The notes beneath the pieces were generated by a model. That model did not search any database, had not been told where the DNA came from, and saw only the letters and a list, made by a program, of their open reading frames with translations. Below, piece by piece: positions 1 through 8,095 of a stretch of DNA of 64,000 nucleotides; position 1 is the first letter of the stretch, and each line of letters begins with the position of its first letter. A program made the position numbers and the translations under genes. Source of the DNA: Micromonospora marina (GTDB lineage Bacteria; Actinomycetota; Actinomycetes; Mycobacteriales; Micromonosporaceae); assembly GCF_900091565.1 (NCBI RefSeq), contig NZ_FMCV01000019.1, positions 1 through 64,000 on the forward strand, read 5' to 3'.

Positions 1-84
1 CTTCGCCACATCGACCGCACACACCCGCTGCCAGACCTGCTCACTGTCGGCGTCCGGGATCTCCTCGACCCGCCTGCCACCCAT
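1..84 (-). CDS. IS110-family transposase, N-terminal fragment (runs off left edge)
   Basis: Only the first 28 codons are in the window, read leftward from an ATG at 84, with GGAAGGGAACGAGGG just upstream as a ribosome site. The peptide begins MGGRRVEEIPDADSEQ and ends RVCAVDVAK. A short acidic lead followed by R-V-C-A-V-D-V-A-K resembles the N-terminus of IS110-type DEDD recombinases, in which this Asp is the first catalytic residue. This is recognition from a very short stretch and could be wrong. IS110 elements usually lack terminal inverted repeats and carry a long non-coding left end upstream of the transposase, which fits the roughly 300 bp gap before hrpA. Confidence 0.5.
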   Translation of the reverse strand, partial: MGGRRVEEIPDADSEQVWQRVCAVDVAK

Positions 85-392
85 CCCTCGTTCCCTTCCG
101 TGCACCCGTGATCGACCAGGAGGCAGGCCGCCCGGGGGCCTCGGTCGGAAACCGAAAATCTGACCGGCGTGCTCGAAGCAACAATGCGTGACCCGTGAGG
201 TCCGTGGCCCCGGCGCCAGACTTGCACACGGCCTCAAACGGACCAAGATCGATCGGCGTCGGCGGGCGACCTACCCACCATTTTCACGCCTGCGCGGCGT
301 CCCGAAGAGACCGGGTGACTTGCACATTCGGCCCCGGAGAAAGGTGCGAATGCCCTTGCGCGGGGCGCAAAGTGCAAGATCGGCGCGTAGGG
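85..392. other. Structured non-coding stretch between IS110-like start and hrpA
   Basis: No convincing gene lies in these 308 bases. A 10-base direct repeat (GACTTGCACA) sits at 219-228 and 317-326, and the reverse complement GTGCAAG is at 372-378. Bases 319-378 can fold into a three-way junction: 319-325 with 372-378, 326-330 with 347-351, and 356-361 with 365-370. If the neighbouring fragment is an IS110 transposase, this is where its left end, which encodes a bridge RNA in characterised IS110 elements, would lie. The stretch also contains whatever ends hrpA transcription. The element boundary cannot be placed from one side only. Confidence 0.4.
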
Positions 393-3300
393 TCAGCGGG
401 CCTCGGCGTCGTCCATGGCTCGGTAGATGCGCTGCTCCGACACGGGGTAGGGGGTGCCGAGGGCCTGGGCGAAGACGTTCACCCGCAGCTCCTCGATCAT
501 CCAGCGGATCTGGCGGACCGCCGCCTCCTGGCGCCGGGCCGGGGGCAGCGCGGCGAGCATGTCCTGGTACTCCTTCTGCACCACGGCGATCCGATCCTGC
601 TGCTGCTTGTCCCGCTGCGGGTTGCCCGGCAATCGGTCCAGCCGCCGCTCGATCGCGGTCAGGTAGCGCAGCACGTCGGGCAGGCGCGCGTACCCCGTCT
701 CGGTGATGAAACCCCTGTGCACCAGGCCGGTGAGCTGGTTGCGGATGTCGGCCAGGGCGGCCACCACCGCGAGGTTCCGGGTGGCGCCGAGCCGCTGCTC
801 CACCGCGTACCCGGCGGCCAGCACCCGGCGTACCCGCTCCATCACCTCGACGACCGTGTCCACCAGGTCGGTCCGCACCTTGTCGCGCAGCGCGGCGAAG
901 CCCTCGGCGTCCCAGGCCGGGCCGCCCGCGTCACCGATCAGCTTGTCGATCGCCGCGCCGGCCGCGTCCTCGATCAGCTCCGGCACGCTGCCGTGCGGAT
1001 TGCGGGACAGCGCCAGCTTCGCCTCGTTGCTCAGCCGCCCCTGTAGGAACTTCGCCGGTGACGGCAGCGTCAGCCGCAGCAGCCGCCGGGTGCCGGCCCA
1101 GTGCGCGGCCTCCTGCTCGGCGGCCGAGTCGAACACCTTCACCCCGACCGTCGCGCCCTCGTCCACCAGCGCCGGGTACGCGGTCACCGCGAATCCGGCG
1201 CGTACCTGCTCGATGGTGCGCGGCAGCGCGCCGATCGACCACCCGGTCAGCCCGGTACGGGCGACGTCCGGCGCGGCGGCGGCCACGACCTGGCGTACCT
1301 CCTGGCGCAGCTCGCGTTGCAGCGCCGGCAGGTCCTTGCCCTCGGCGACCGGCTTGTCGTCGTCGCCGAGCACCCGGAACGTGACCCGCAGGTGCGCCGG
1401 CAACCGGCCCAGGTCCCACGCGTGGCCCGGGACGGTCACGCCGGTCATCCGGCGCAGCTGCCGGGTCAGCGCCGCCAGCAGCGGCTCCTCACCCGGGGTG
1501 ATCGCGGCGAGCGCGGCGCGCGCGTAGTCGGGCACCGGCACGAAGTTGCGCCGTACCGGCTTGGGCAGCGACCGGATCAGCGCGATCACCAGCTCCTCTC
1601 GCAGCCCCGGCACCTGCCAGTCGAAGCTCTCCGCCGGCACCTGGTTGAGCAGCGGCAGCGGGATGTCCACAGTGACGCCGTCGGTGGGCGCGGCCGGGTC
1701 GAACGTGTACGTCAGCGGCAGCGTCACGCCGTCGGACCGCCACTCGTCCGGGTAGTCCTCCTCGTCCACAGCGCCCCGGCCGTCGTTGACGAGCAGCTCG
1801 CGGGTGAAGGTGAGCAGGTCGGGCCGCTCCCGGCGGGTCTTCTTCCACCACGTGTCGAAGTGCCGGCCGGAGACCACGTCGGCGGGGATGCGCTGGTCGT
1901 AGAAGGCGAAGATGGTCTCGTCGTCGACCAGGATGTCGCGGCGCCGGGCCCGGTTCTCCAGCTCCTCGATCTCGGTCAGCAGCTTCTGGTTGTCCCGCCA
2001 GAACTGGTGGTGGGTCTGCCAGTCGCCCTCGACCAGGGCGTGCCTGATGAACAGCTCCCGGCTCAGACCTGCGTCGATCCGCCCGAAGTTCACCTTGCGT
2101 GAGGTGACGATCGGGATGCCGTACAGCGTGACCTTCTCGTAGGCCATCACCGCGGCCTGCTTCTTCTCCCAGTGCGGCTCGCTGTAGCTGCGCTTGACCA
2201 GGTGCTGTGCGAGGGGCTCGACCCATTCCGGCTCGACCCGTCCGGCGACCCGGCCCCACAGCCGGGACGTCTCCACCAGCTCGGCGGCCATCACCCAGCG
2301 CGGCGGCTTCCTGAACAGGGCCGACCCGGGGAAGATCGCGAACTTCGCGCCTCGCGCGCCGAGGTACTCGTGCTTCTGGGCGTCCTTCAGGCCGAGGTGC
2401 GACAGCAGGCCGGGCAGCAGCGACTGGTGCACCTTCGGGGTGTCGATCTCCTCGGGCAGGTCCGCGCCGACGCCGCGCCGGCCCTCACCCTTGTCGGAGG
2501 TACGGAGCACCTGGCGCAACTGGCTGACGATGTCCTGCCACTCGCGTACCCGGAGGTAGTTGAGATATTCGGCCTTGCACATCCGGCGGAACGCGCTGGA
2601 CGACAGTTCCCGCTGCCTCTCCCGCAGGTGACGCCACAGGTTCAGGTACGCGACGAAGTCGGACTCGGAGTCGGCGAACCGGGCGTGCGCCTGGTCGGCC
2701 TGGGCCTGCTTGTCGGCCGGGCGTTCGCGCGGATCCTGGATGGACAGCGCGGCGGCGATCACGACCACCTCGGTGGCGCAGCCGTTGCGCTCGCCTTCGA
2801 GCACCATCCGGGCCAGCCGGGGGTCGACCGGGAGCTGGGCCAGCCGCCGCCCCAGCGCGGTGAGCCGCTTCGCCGGGTCGGTCTCGGCCGGGTCGAGCGC
2901 GCCCAGCTCGTGCAGCAGGTTGACGCCGTCGGTGACGTTGCGCCGGTCCGGCGGGTCGATGAACGGGAACGCCGCCACGTCGCCGAGCCCGATCGAGGTC
3001 ATCTGGAGGATGACCGAGGCCAGGTTGGTCCGCAGGATCTCCGGGTCGGTGAACTCGGGGCGGGAGTCGAAGTCCGACTCGTCGTAGAGGCGGATGCAGA
3101 TGCCGTCCGAGGTACGCCCGCAGCGGCCCTTGCGCTGGTTGGCGCTGGCCTGGGAGACCGGTTCGATCGGCAGCCGCTGGACCTTGAGGCGGCTGGAGTA
3201 GCGGGAGATCCGGGCCGTGCCCGGGTCCACCACGTACTTGATGCCGGGCACCGTCAGCGAGGTCTCCGCGACGTTCGTGGCCAGCACCACCCGGCGGTTG

Positions 3301-4388
3301 CTGTGCGCGGCGAAGACCCGGTGCTGCTCGGCGGTGGACAGCCGGGCGTACAGCGGCAGGATCTCGGTGCCGAGCAGCGAGCGCTTGGACTGCACCAGCT
3401 TGCCCAGCGCGTCGGCGGTGTCCCGGATCTCCCGCTCGCCACTGAGGAACACCAGGATGTCGCCCGGCCCCTCGGCGGCCAGTTCCTCGACCGCGTCGCC
3501 GATGGCCTGGATCTGGTCCCGAACGTTCTCCTCGTCGGCCTCGTCCTCCTCGTCGGCCCCGGTGACCTCGACCAGCGGCCGGTAGCGGACCTCCACCGGG
3601 TAGGTGCGCCCGGACACCTCGACCACTGGTGCCGGGTTGCCCTCGGCGTCGGCGAAGTGCTTCGCGAACCGGTCGGTCTCGATGGTCGCGGAGGTGATGA
3701 CCACCTTGAGGTCGGGCCGGCGGGGCAGGAGCTGCCTGAGATAGCCGAGGATGAAGTCGATGTTCAGGCTGCGCTCGTGCGCCTCGTCGATGATCAGCGT
3801 GTCGTACTGCCGCAGCATCCGGTCGGTCTGCAGCTCGGCCAGCAGGATGCCGTCGGTCATCAGCTTGACCAGGCTGTTGTCGCCCACCTGGTCGGTGAAG
3901 CGCACCTTGTAGCCGACCACGTCGCCCAGTTCCGTGCCGAGTTCGTCGGCGATCCGGTCGGCGACCGTACGGGCGGCGAGCCGGCGGGGCTGGGTGTGGC
4001 CGATCAGGCCGGTGACGCCGCGCCCCAGCTCCAGGCAGATCTTGGGGAGCTGGGTGGTCTTGCCGGAGCCGGTCTCGCCGGCCACGATCACCACCTGGTG
4101 GTCGCGGATCGCGGCGGCGATGTCGTCCTTACGTTCGCTGACCGGCAGCTGCGGCGGATAGGTGAGCGCCGGCACGGCCGCGTGGCGTGCCGCCAGCCGC
4201 GCCTCGGCCCGGGTCACCTCGGCCCCGATCTCGGCCAGCGCGGCCTCCCGCCGCTGCGGGTCGCGCAGCCGCCGCACGCCGTCGAGCCGCCGCTGGAGCC
4301 GCCGCTGGTCGCGGAACATCAGGGGGGCGAGGCGGCGGTGCAGGTCGCGGGCGGTCTCGGGGGCGGCGGGTACGGCTGGATTCTGCAT
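393..4388 (-). CDS. hrpA: ATP-dependent RNA helicase HrpA
   Basis: DEAH-box RNA helicase of 1331 residues, close to the usual length of about 1300 for HrpA. The Walker A motif GETGSGKT is at residues 104-111 and the DEAH box at 201-204. The SAT motif (VVITSATIE) and the QRKGRCGRT motif of the second RecA-like domain follow. Then come the helicase-associated and OB-fold regions and a long DUF3418-type C-terminal domain. HrpA unwinds RNA; in E. coli it has been linked to fimbrial mRNA processing and rescue of collided ribosomes. Its role in actinomycetes is little known. It is monocistronic here. The HrpB paralogue is about 25 kb away in the same window. Confidence 0.95.
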   Translation of the reverse strand: MQNPAVPAAPETARDLHRRLAPLMFRDQRRLQRRLDGVRRLRDPQRREAALAEIGAEVTRAEARLAARHAAVPALTYPPQLPVSERKDDIAAAIRDHQVVIVAGETGSGKTTQLPKICLELGRGVTGLIGHTQPRRLAARTVADRIADELGTELGDVVGYKVRFTDQVGDNSLVKLMTDGILLAELQTDRMLRQYDTLIIDEAHERSLNIDFILGYLRQLLPRRPDLKVVITSATIETDRFAKHFADAEGNPAPVVEVSGRTYPVEVRYRPLVEVTGADEEDEADEENVRDQIQAIGDAVEELAAEGPGDILVFLSGEREIRDTADALGKLVQSKRSLLGTEILPLYARLSTAEQHRVFAAHSNRRVVLATNVAETSLTVPGIKYVVDPGTARISRYSSRLKVQRLPIEPVSQASANQRKGRCGRTSDGICIRLYDESDFDSRPEFTDPEILRTNLASVILQMTSIGLGDVAAFPFIDPPDRRNVTDGVNLLHELGALDPAETDPAKRLTALGRRLAQLPVDPRLARMVLEGERNGCATEVVVIAAALSIQDPRERPADKQAQADQAHARFADSESDFVAYLNLWRHLRERQRELSSSAFRRMCKAEYLNYLRVREWQDIVSQLRQVLRTSDKGEGRRGVGADLPEEIDTPKVHQSLLPGLLSHLGLKDAQKHEYLGARGAKFAIFPGSALFRKPPRWVMAAELVETSRLWGRVAGRVEPEWVEPLAQHLVKRSYSEPHWEKKQAAVMAYEKVTLYGIPIVTSRKVNFGRIDAGLSRELFIRHALVEGDWQTHHQFWRDNQKLLTEIEELENRARRRDILVDDETIFAFYDQRIPADVVSGRHFDTWWKKTRRERPDLLTFTRELLVNDGRGAVDEEDYPDEWRSDGVTLPLTYTFDPAAPTDGVTVDIPLPLLNQVPAESFDWQVPGLREELVIALIRSLPKPVRRNFVPVPDYARAALAAITPGEEPLLAALTRQLRRMTGVTVPGHAWDLGRLPAHLRVTFRVLGDDDKPVAEGKDLPALQRELRQEVRQVVAAAAPDVARTGLTGWSIGALPRTIEQVRAGFAVTAYPALVDEGATVGVKVFDSAAEQEAAHWAGTRRLLRLTLPSPAKFLQGRLSNEAKLALSRNPHGSVPELIEDAAGAAIDKLIGDAGGPAWDAEGFAALRDKVRTDLVDTVVEVMERVRRVLAAGYAVEQRLGATRNLAVVAALADIRNQLTGLVHRGFITETGYARLPDVLRYLTAIERRLDRLPGNPQRDKQQQDRIAVVQKEYQDMLAALPPARRQEAAVRQIRWMIEELRVNVFAQALGTPYPVSEQRIYRAMDDAEAR

Positions 4389-4528
4389 GTCGTCGCCAAG
4401 GATAGGCAGCCGCGCGGCGGACCGCCCCCGGGTTACCGGCGTCGGGCGTGCCCTCCCTGTCCGGGCCGTCCCCGCCGGATAGGGTTGCCGCCGACGAGGC
4501 CGACGGACGAGGCCGACGAGGGGCGGGG

Positions 4529-5002
4529 ATGATCATGCGGGACACCGACCGGGCGCTCGTGCAGGCCGCCACCGCCGTCGCGAAGCTGCGCTGCCGCAGC
4601 GACAACCACACCGTCGCCGCCGCCGTACGCAGCACCGACGGCCGGGTGTTCAGCGGGGTGAACGTCTACCACTTCACCGGCGGCCCGTGCGCCGAGGTGG
4701 TGGCTCTCGGCGCCGCCGCGACCCAGGGCGCCGGTGAGCTGGAGACGATCGTCGCGGTGGGGGACCGGGGCCGGGGCGTCCTGCCGCCGTGCGGGCGCTG
4801 CCGTCAGGTGCTGCTCGACTACTTCCCGTCGATCAAGGTGATCGTCGGCCCGCCCGACGGGCTGCGCGCGATCCCGGTCGCCGACCTGCTGCCCGAGACG
4901 TACGTCTGGTCCGACCAGCAGGTCGAGGTGCCGGTGGCCGCCCGCGCCGGCGTGTGGCCGACGCCGGTCGTGCCCGGCAGCAGGCAGGCCCCGGAGGACT
5001 GA
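4529..5002 (+). CDS. Cytidine/blasticidin-S deaminase family protein
   Basis: Zinc-dependent deaminase of 157 residues. The zinc site is visible as C-A-E-V (the CAE form of the H/C-A-E motif) followed by P-P-C-G-R-C, the PCxxC pair. The CAE form occurs in homotetrameric cytidine deaminases and blasticidin-S deaminases. The reaction would be hydrolytic removal of the 4-amino group from a cytosine moiety, either for pyrimidine salvage or to inactivate a nucleoside antibiotic. The ATG at 4529 is chosen because GAGGGGCGGGG lies just upstream; the ATG two codons later (4535) is nearly as good. The divergent hrpA start is 140 bp away. Confidence 0.85.
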   Translation: MIMRDTDRALVQAATAVAKLRCRSDNHTVAAAVRSTDGRVFSGVNVYHFTGGPCAEVVALGAAATQGAGELETIVAVGDRGRGVLPPCGRCRQVLLDYFPSIKVIVGPPDGLRAIPVADLLPETYVWSDQQVEVPVAARAGVWPTPVVPGSRQAPED

Positions 5003-5008
5003 GCCGCC

Positions 5009-5368
5009 TCAGTCGCCGGACGCCGCCTCCAGCATCGAGCGGGGGACCGGCACCTGCTCGAAGCGGACCTGGCCCTCCGGCACCATCCAGCTGCTCACCT
5101 GCGCGACCAGCCGTCCCGCCCGGACCGCCGGGTCGTTCGCGTACAGCTCACGGGCCATCTGCGGGTCCACCGACAGCACCACGAAACCGCGGACCCGCCC
5201 GTCGTCGCCGTCCAGGAACGGCCCTGCCGCGAGCACCGCGCCCTGTTCCACCAGCCCGGCCTGGTGCGCCAGGTGGGCGTCCTGGATCCGGTCGAGTGCG
5301 TCCTGCGGCAGGTCCGGCGCGTCGTCCGGGCGGACCAGGAGCACCACCGTGTGCCTGTCGAATCGCAT
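5009..5368 (-). CDS. YciI-like protein
   Basis: Small protein of 119 residues with the YciI ferredoxin-like fold: the pattern begins R-F-D-R-H-T-V-V-L-L and has a middle segment H-L-A-H-Q-A-G-L-V-E-Q-G, including the conserved His of the family, and then G-P-F-L-D-G-D-D. YciI proteins are small dimers with a putative His/Asp site; most have no proven reaction. The stop codon is only 6 bp from the stop of the convergent deaminase gene. A TAGCCT box lies exactly 6 nt before the ATG, so the mRNA is probably leaderless. Confidence 0.8.
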   Translation of the reverse strand: MRFDRHTVVLLVRPDDAPDLPQDALDRIQDAHLAHQAGLVEQGAVLAAGPFLDGDDGRVRGFVVLSVDPQMARELYANDPAVRAGRLVAQVSSWMVPEGQVRFEQVPVPRSMLEAASGD

Positions 5369-5374
5369 GTCCTC

Positions 5375-5380
5375 AGGCTA
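5375..5380 (-). promoter_or_regulatory. -10 element (TAGCCT), leaderless start of YciI-like gene
   Basis: On the reverse strand TAGCCT is followed by six bases (GAGGAC) and then the ATG at 5368. This is the spacing expected when transcription starts at the A of the start codon. The same arrangement recurs six more times in the window. Confidence 0.5.
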
Positions 5381-5455
5381 GGCGCTCCCAGGCATCGACA
5401 CCGGCGGGTTAGGTACGGCCCTCGTGACGCTCCGGCTCGGGTCACGCTCCGGCCC

Positions 5456-5492
5456 GCTCCCCCGGGACGGCGAACGGCCGCCCCGGGGGAGC
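5456..5492 (-). terminator. Strong hairpin downstream of 5552-6205 gene
   Basis: Arms 5456-5466 and 5482-5492 pair perfectly (GCTCCCCCGGG with CCCGGGGGAGC). A further 4-bp inner helix follows after one mismatch, with loop GAACG. No T-run follows, as is common for high-GC actinomycete hairpins. It sits between the end of the 217-residue protein gene and the promoter of the YciI-like gene. Confidence 0.6.
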
Positions 5493-5551
5493 GGGACGGC
5501 CGTCGGCCGGGCGGCGGCCCGGTTCGCCGGATGGCAGGTCGCGGCGGTCGG

Positions 5552-6205
5552 TCAGGCGGCGGTGGACCAGATGGCCCGGAACGCCGCTGCCTCACCGGCC
5601 AGCCACTGCTCGATCTGCTCGGGCTTGACGTCGGCGGGCATCCGGTGCGCCTCGCCTCGCCGCACGTCGACCAGTACCGGCTCGGCATGCGGCAGCACGG
5701 CGTCCATGTGCCGGGCCATCAGGTGCAGCGTGGCGAGCGTCGCCTCCTCGCTCGGCGGCGCCTCGTCGAAGTGCAGCCGGATCGCCTCGGCCCGGCCGTC
5801 GGCGTACCGGACGCCGAACTGCGGGTTGATCTTCACGGGCAGGTCGCCCAGCATGGCCAGCGCGTCGCGGGTCTGGGCCAGGTCGACGCCGGCCGGCTCG
5901 CCGAGCGACTGCAGCCAGCGGGTCGCGCCCGGCACGAGCGCCTCGTGGAGCGGACGCCAGCGCGGCTTGACCAGATCGGCGACCTGCGCGAGGTGGGTGC
6001 CGCCGGTGTGGAAGGCGACGTCGGCCTTGAGGGCCTTGACGAACTGGCCGTGCGGGTTGAAGCCGTGCCGGCTGGCCCGCTGCCGGCGCAGCCCGCCGAC
6101 GAAGGTGGCCTTGGTGGGACCGGTGCGGTCGACGTACCGGGTGAATCCGAGGAGGGTGGCGTAGGGGGTGACAGGGGTCGCGGAGGTGGGCGCAGTCACG
6201 AGCAT
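5552..6205 (-). CDS. Conserved hypothetical protein, 217 residues
   Basis: I do not recognise a named family. The product is soluble, with no signal peptide or membrane segment. Visible features are a basic stretch around residues 35-50 (G-G-L-R-R-Q-R-A-S-R-H-G-F), a His-rich middle, and an Asp/Glu-rich C-terminal half with a conserved-looking D-V-K-P-E-Q-I-E-Q-W-L near the end. Codon use matches its neighbours, and a strong hairpin follows the stop, so it is a genuine gene. It is a single-gene unit divergent from the LPITG surface protein gene. Confidence 0.65.
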   Translation of the reverse strand: MLVTAPTSATPVTPYATLLGFTRYVDRTGPTKATFVGGLRRQRASRHGFNPHGQFVKALKADVAFHTGGTHLAQVADLVKPRWRPLHEALVPGATRWLQSLGEPAGVDLAQTRDALAMLGDLPVKINPQFGVRYADGRAEAIRLHFDEAPPSEEATLATLHLMARHMDAVLPHAEPVLVDVRRGEAHRMPADVKPEQIEQWLAGEAAAFRAIWSTAA

Positions 6206-6384
6206 CCTCCCAGTTCAGAAGCTCGATTAGTACACACATTCTAATCGACGGGTCTGACATCGCCCAGGGTGCGAAAGGGGTATAGCCGGCCCGTTCGCCG
6301 CCGGCCTGCCGACCCGACGGGACACCGCGCGCGCGACACGTCCCCTAGAGTGCGGTTCTTCCACGCCTCTCGTTCGGAGTATCG

Positions 6385-8028
6385 ATGCGATCCCTCACGG
6401 CCCGATGGCCCCGCCTCGCCGCCGGCGCGGCGCTGCTGGCCACGACCGCGCTCTTCGTCCCGTCGGCCCCGGCGCACGCCGCCGACGAGCTGCCCGACCT
6501 GTCCGTCTCCTTCTCCACCGACCCCGTCGCGGAGATCGACAACAGCGGCACCACGGTCGGGATGTACGTCTCCAACTACGGCCAGGCCGACGCGACGGCG
6601 GTGACCGTCACGCTCGACCTGGGCAAGCTGTCGTCCGACGTGGTCGCCTCGGTGCCCGACTGGGTCGACTCCTGCAAGCTGGCAGCCCAGAAGGTCACCT
6701 GCACCGTGGGTGGCCTGGCACCCGGCCAGACCGAGCACACCTACCCGTTGTCGCTGGCCAGCCGCACCGGTGCGGCCCCCGGCGACGCCGGTTCGGTGGG
6801 GGTGACCATCGCCGGCGCGCAGGACGACGCCAACCCCGGCGACAACACCGCCGGCTTCCCGGTCACGATCGTCGCCTCGGGGCCCGACCTGGTCGCCGCC
6901 GCCGCGGACCTGAACGACAAGTCCAAGCCGGTCGGCGAGGGCGACCGGGTCCCGCTCTACAGCGGGGTGCTGAACGAGGGCGACAGCCCGGCCACCGACT
7001 TCACCGTCCGGGTCGACCTGCCCACCGGCGCCACCTTCGTCGAGCGGTACAGCGACTGCACCTACGTCGGCTACTACCCGAAGAACGTCGGCCTGCCCTA
7101 CGTCTACGGGCCCGGCCAGGTCACCTGCACCGTGCCGCTGACGCTCAAGCCCGGTGAGGGGCTGCTGCTGTTCGACGACGAGACGGGCGAGTCGCTGTTC
7201 AACATCACGTTCGGCCGCAACCTGCCCGGACCGGCCGAGAACTACGCCTTGTTCAGCACCGCCCTGGCCGGTGAGGCCGAGACGGCCAAGAAGGCCGCGG
7301 CCACCAAGGGCAACGGTCCGTCGTTCGCCGCCGCCGCCGAGAAGCTGCACGCCAAGGCGGTACGGGCGGGCCTGGCCCGCAAGTCCGTCGTGGAGCGCGA
7401 GCTCGACGAGTCGGACAACTACGCCGACTTCCGATACTGGAGTAGGAAGAACACCCTCGACGTCGCCGTCACCGCCCCGCCGGTGCGGGGCGCGATCGGG
7501 CAGACCGTCGATCTCACCTACGAGGTCGTCAACAACGGCCCGTCCGACGGGGGCGGCCCCGGAGTCGTCATCACCGCGCCGAGCGGGACCGTCCTGCTGC
7601 CCAGCGAGTGGTGCTACACCGACGGCCAGCCGGGCAACACGTTGCCCGAGTCGGCGAAGCTGCGGTGCAACTTCGAGAGCGAGTTCCCGAGCGTCGCCTC
7701 CGGCTACGGCCGGATCAAGCCGACCGTCAAGTTGAAGATCAAGTCGACGCCGGGTACCGACGGCACGATCGTGGTCGACGGCGCCACGTCCTCGACCGAG
7801 TCGAAGCCGGAGAACAACACCGCGCGCATCGTCGTCGCCGTCGGCAACGGCGGCCCGGGCACCGGTGACTCCGGAGACGGCACCGGCGGCACCGGCGGCG
7901 GCCTGCCGATCACCGGCGCGCCAGCGGCCACGCTCGCCGGGGTCGGCACCGTCGTGCTCGCGGCCGGCGCGGTCCTGTTCGTCCTGTTCCGTCGTCGTCG
8001 CGTGGCGTTCCAGGCACCGCGCGACTGA
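6385..8028 (+). CDS. LPXTG-anchored secreted surface protein with DUF11/CARDB-like repeats
   Basis: Protein of 547 residues with a Sec signal peptide (about 1-33, ending A-H-A-A) and three Ig-like repeats of DUF11/CARDB character: 'sNyGqadAtaVtVtldL', 'lNEGdspAtdFtVrVdL' and 'vNNGpSDGGGPgVvItaP'. A Gly/Thr-rich linker follows. The C-terminus is a complete sorting signal: LPITG at 507-511, a hydrophobic span and an RRRR tail. A sortase would cleave after Thr and attach the protein to the cell wall. The Lys/Ala-rich segment at about 290-345 is an unusual non-Ig spacer. The nearest sortase is about 4 kb away (12017-12916), but LPXTG is more typical of class A, C or E targets, so that pairing is unproven. 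Confidence 0.85.
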   Translation: MRSLTARWPRLAAGAALLATTALFVPSAPAHAADELPDLSVSFSTDPVAEIDNSGTTVGMYVSNYGQADATAVTVTLDLGKLSSDVVASVPDWVDSCKLAAQKVTCTVGGLAPGQTEHTYPLSLASRTGAAPGDAGSVGVTIAGAQDDANPGDNTAGFPVTIVASGPDLVAAAADLNDKSKPVGEGDRVPLYSGVLNEGDSPATDFTVRVDLPTGATFVERYSDCTYVGYYPKNVGLPYVYGPGQVTCTVPLTLKPGEGLLLFDDETGESLFNITFGRNLPGPAENYALFSTALAGEAETAKKAAATKGNGPSFAAAAEKLHAKAVRAGLARKSVVERELDESDNYADFRYWSRKNTLDVAVTAPPVRGAIGQTVDLTYEVVNNGPSDGGGPGVVITAPSGTVLLPSEWCYTDGQPGNTLPESAKLRCNFESEFPSVASGYGRIKPTVKLKIKSTPGTDGTIVVDGATSSTESKPENNTARIVVAVGNGGPGTGDSGDGTGGTGGGLPITGAPAATLAGVGTVVLAAGAVLFVLFRRRRVAFQAPRD

Positions 8029-8039
8029 TCCGGCACTGT

Positions 8040-8074
8040 CGCGGGGGCGGAACCGGACCGGTTCCGCCCCCGCG
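8040..8074. terminator. Bidirectional hairpin between convergent genes
   Basis: A near-perfect palindrome: left arm GCGGGGGCGGAACCGG (8041-8056), one central base, right arm 8058-8073, plus one further pair at each end. It lies between the stop of the LPITG protein gene and the stop of the DUF3516 helicase gene. Confidence 0.75.
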
Positions 8075-8095
8075 GCGTACGTCAGCCGGGCACCA

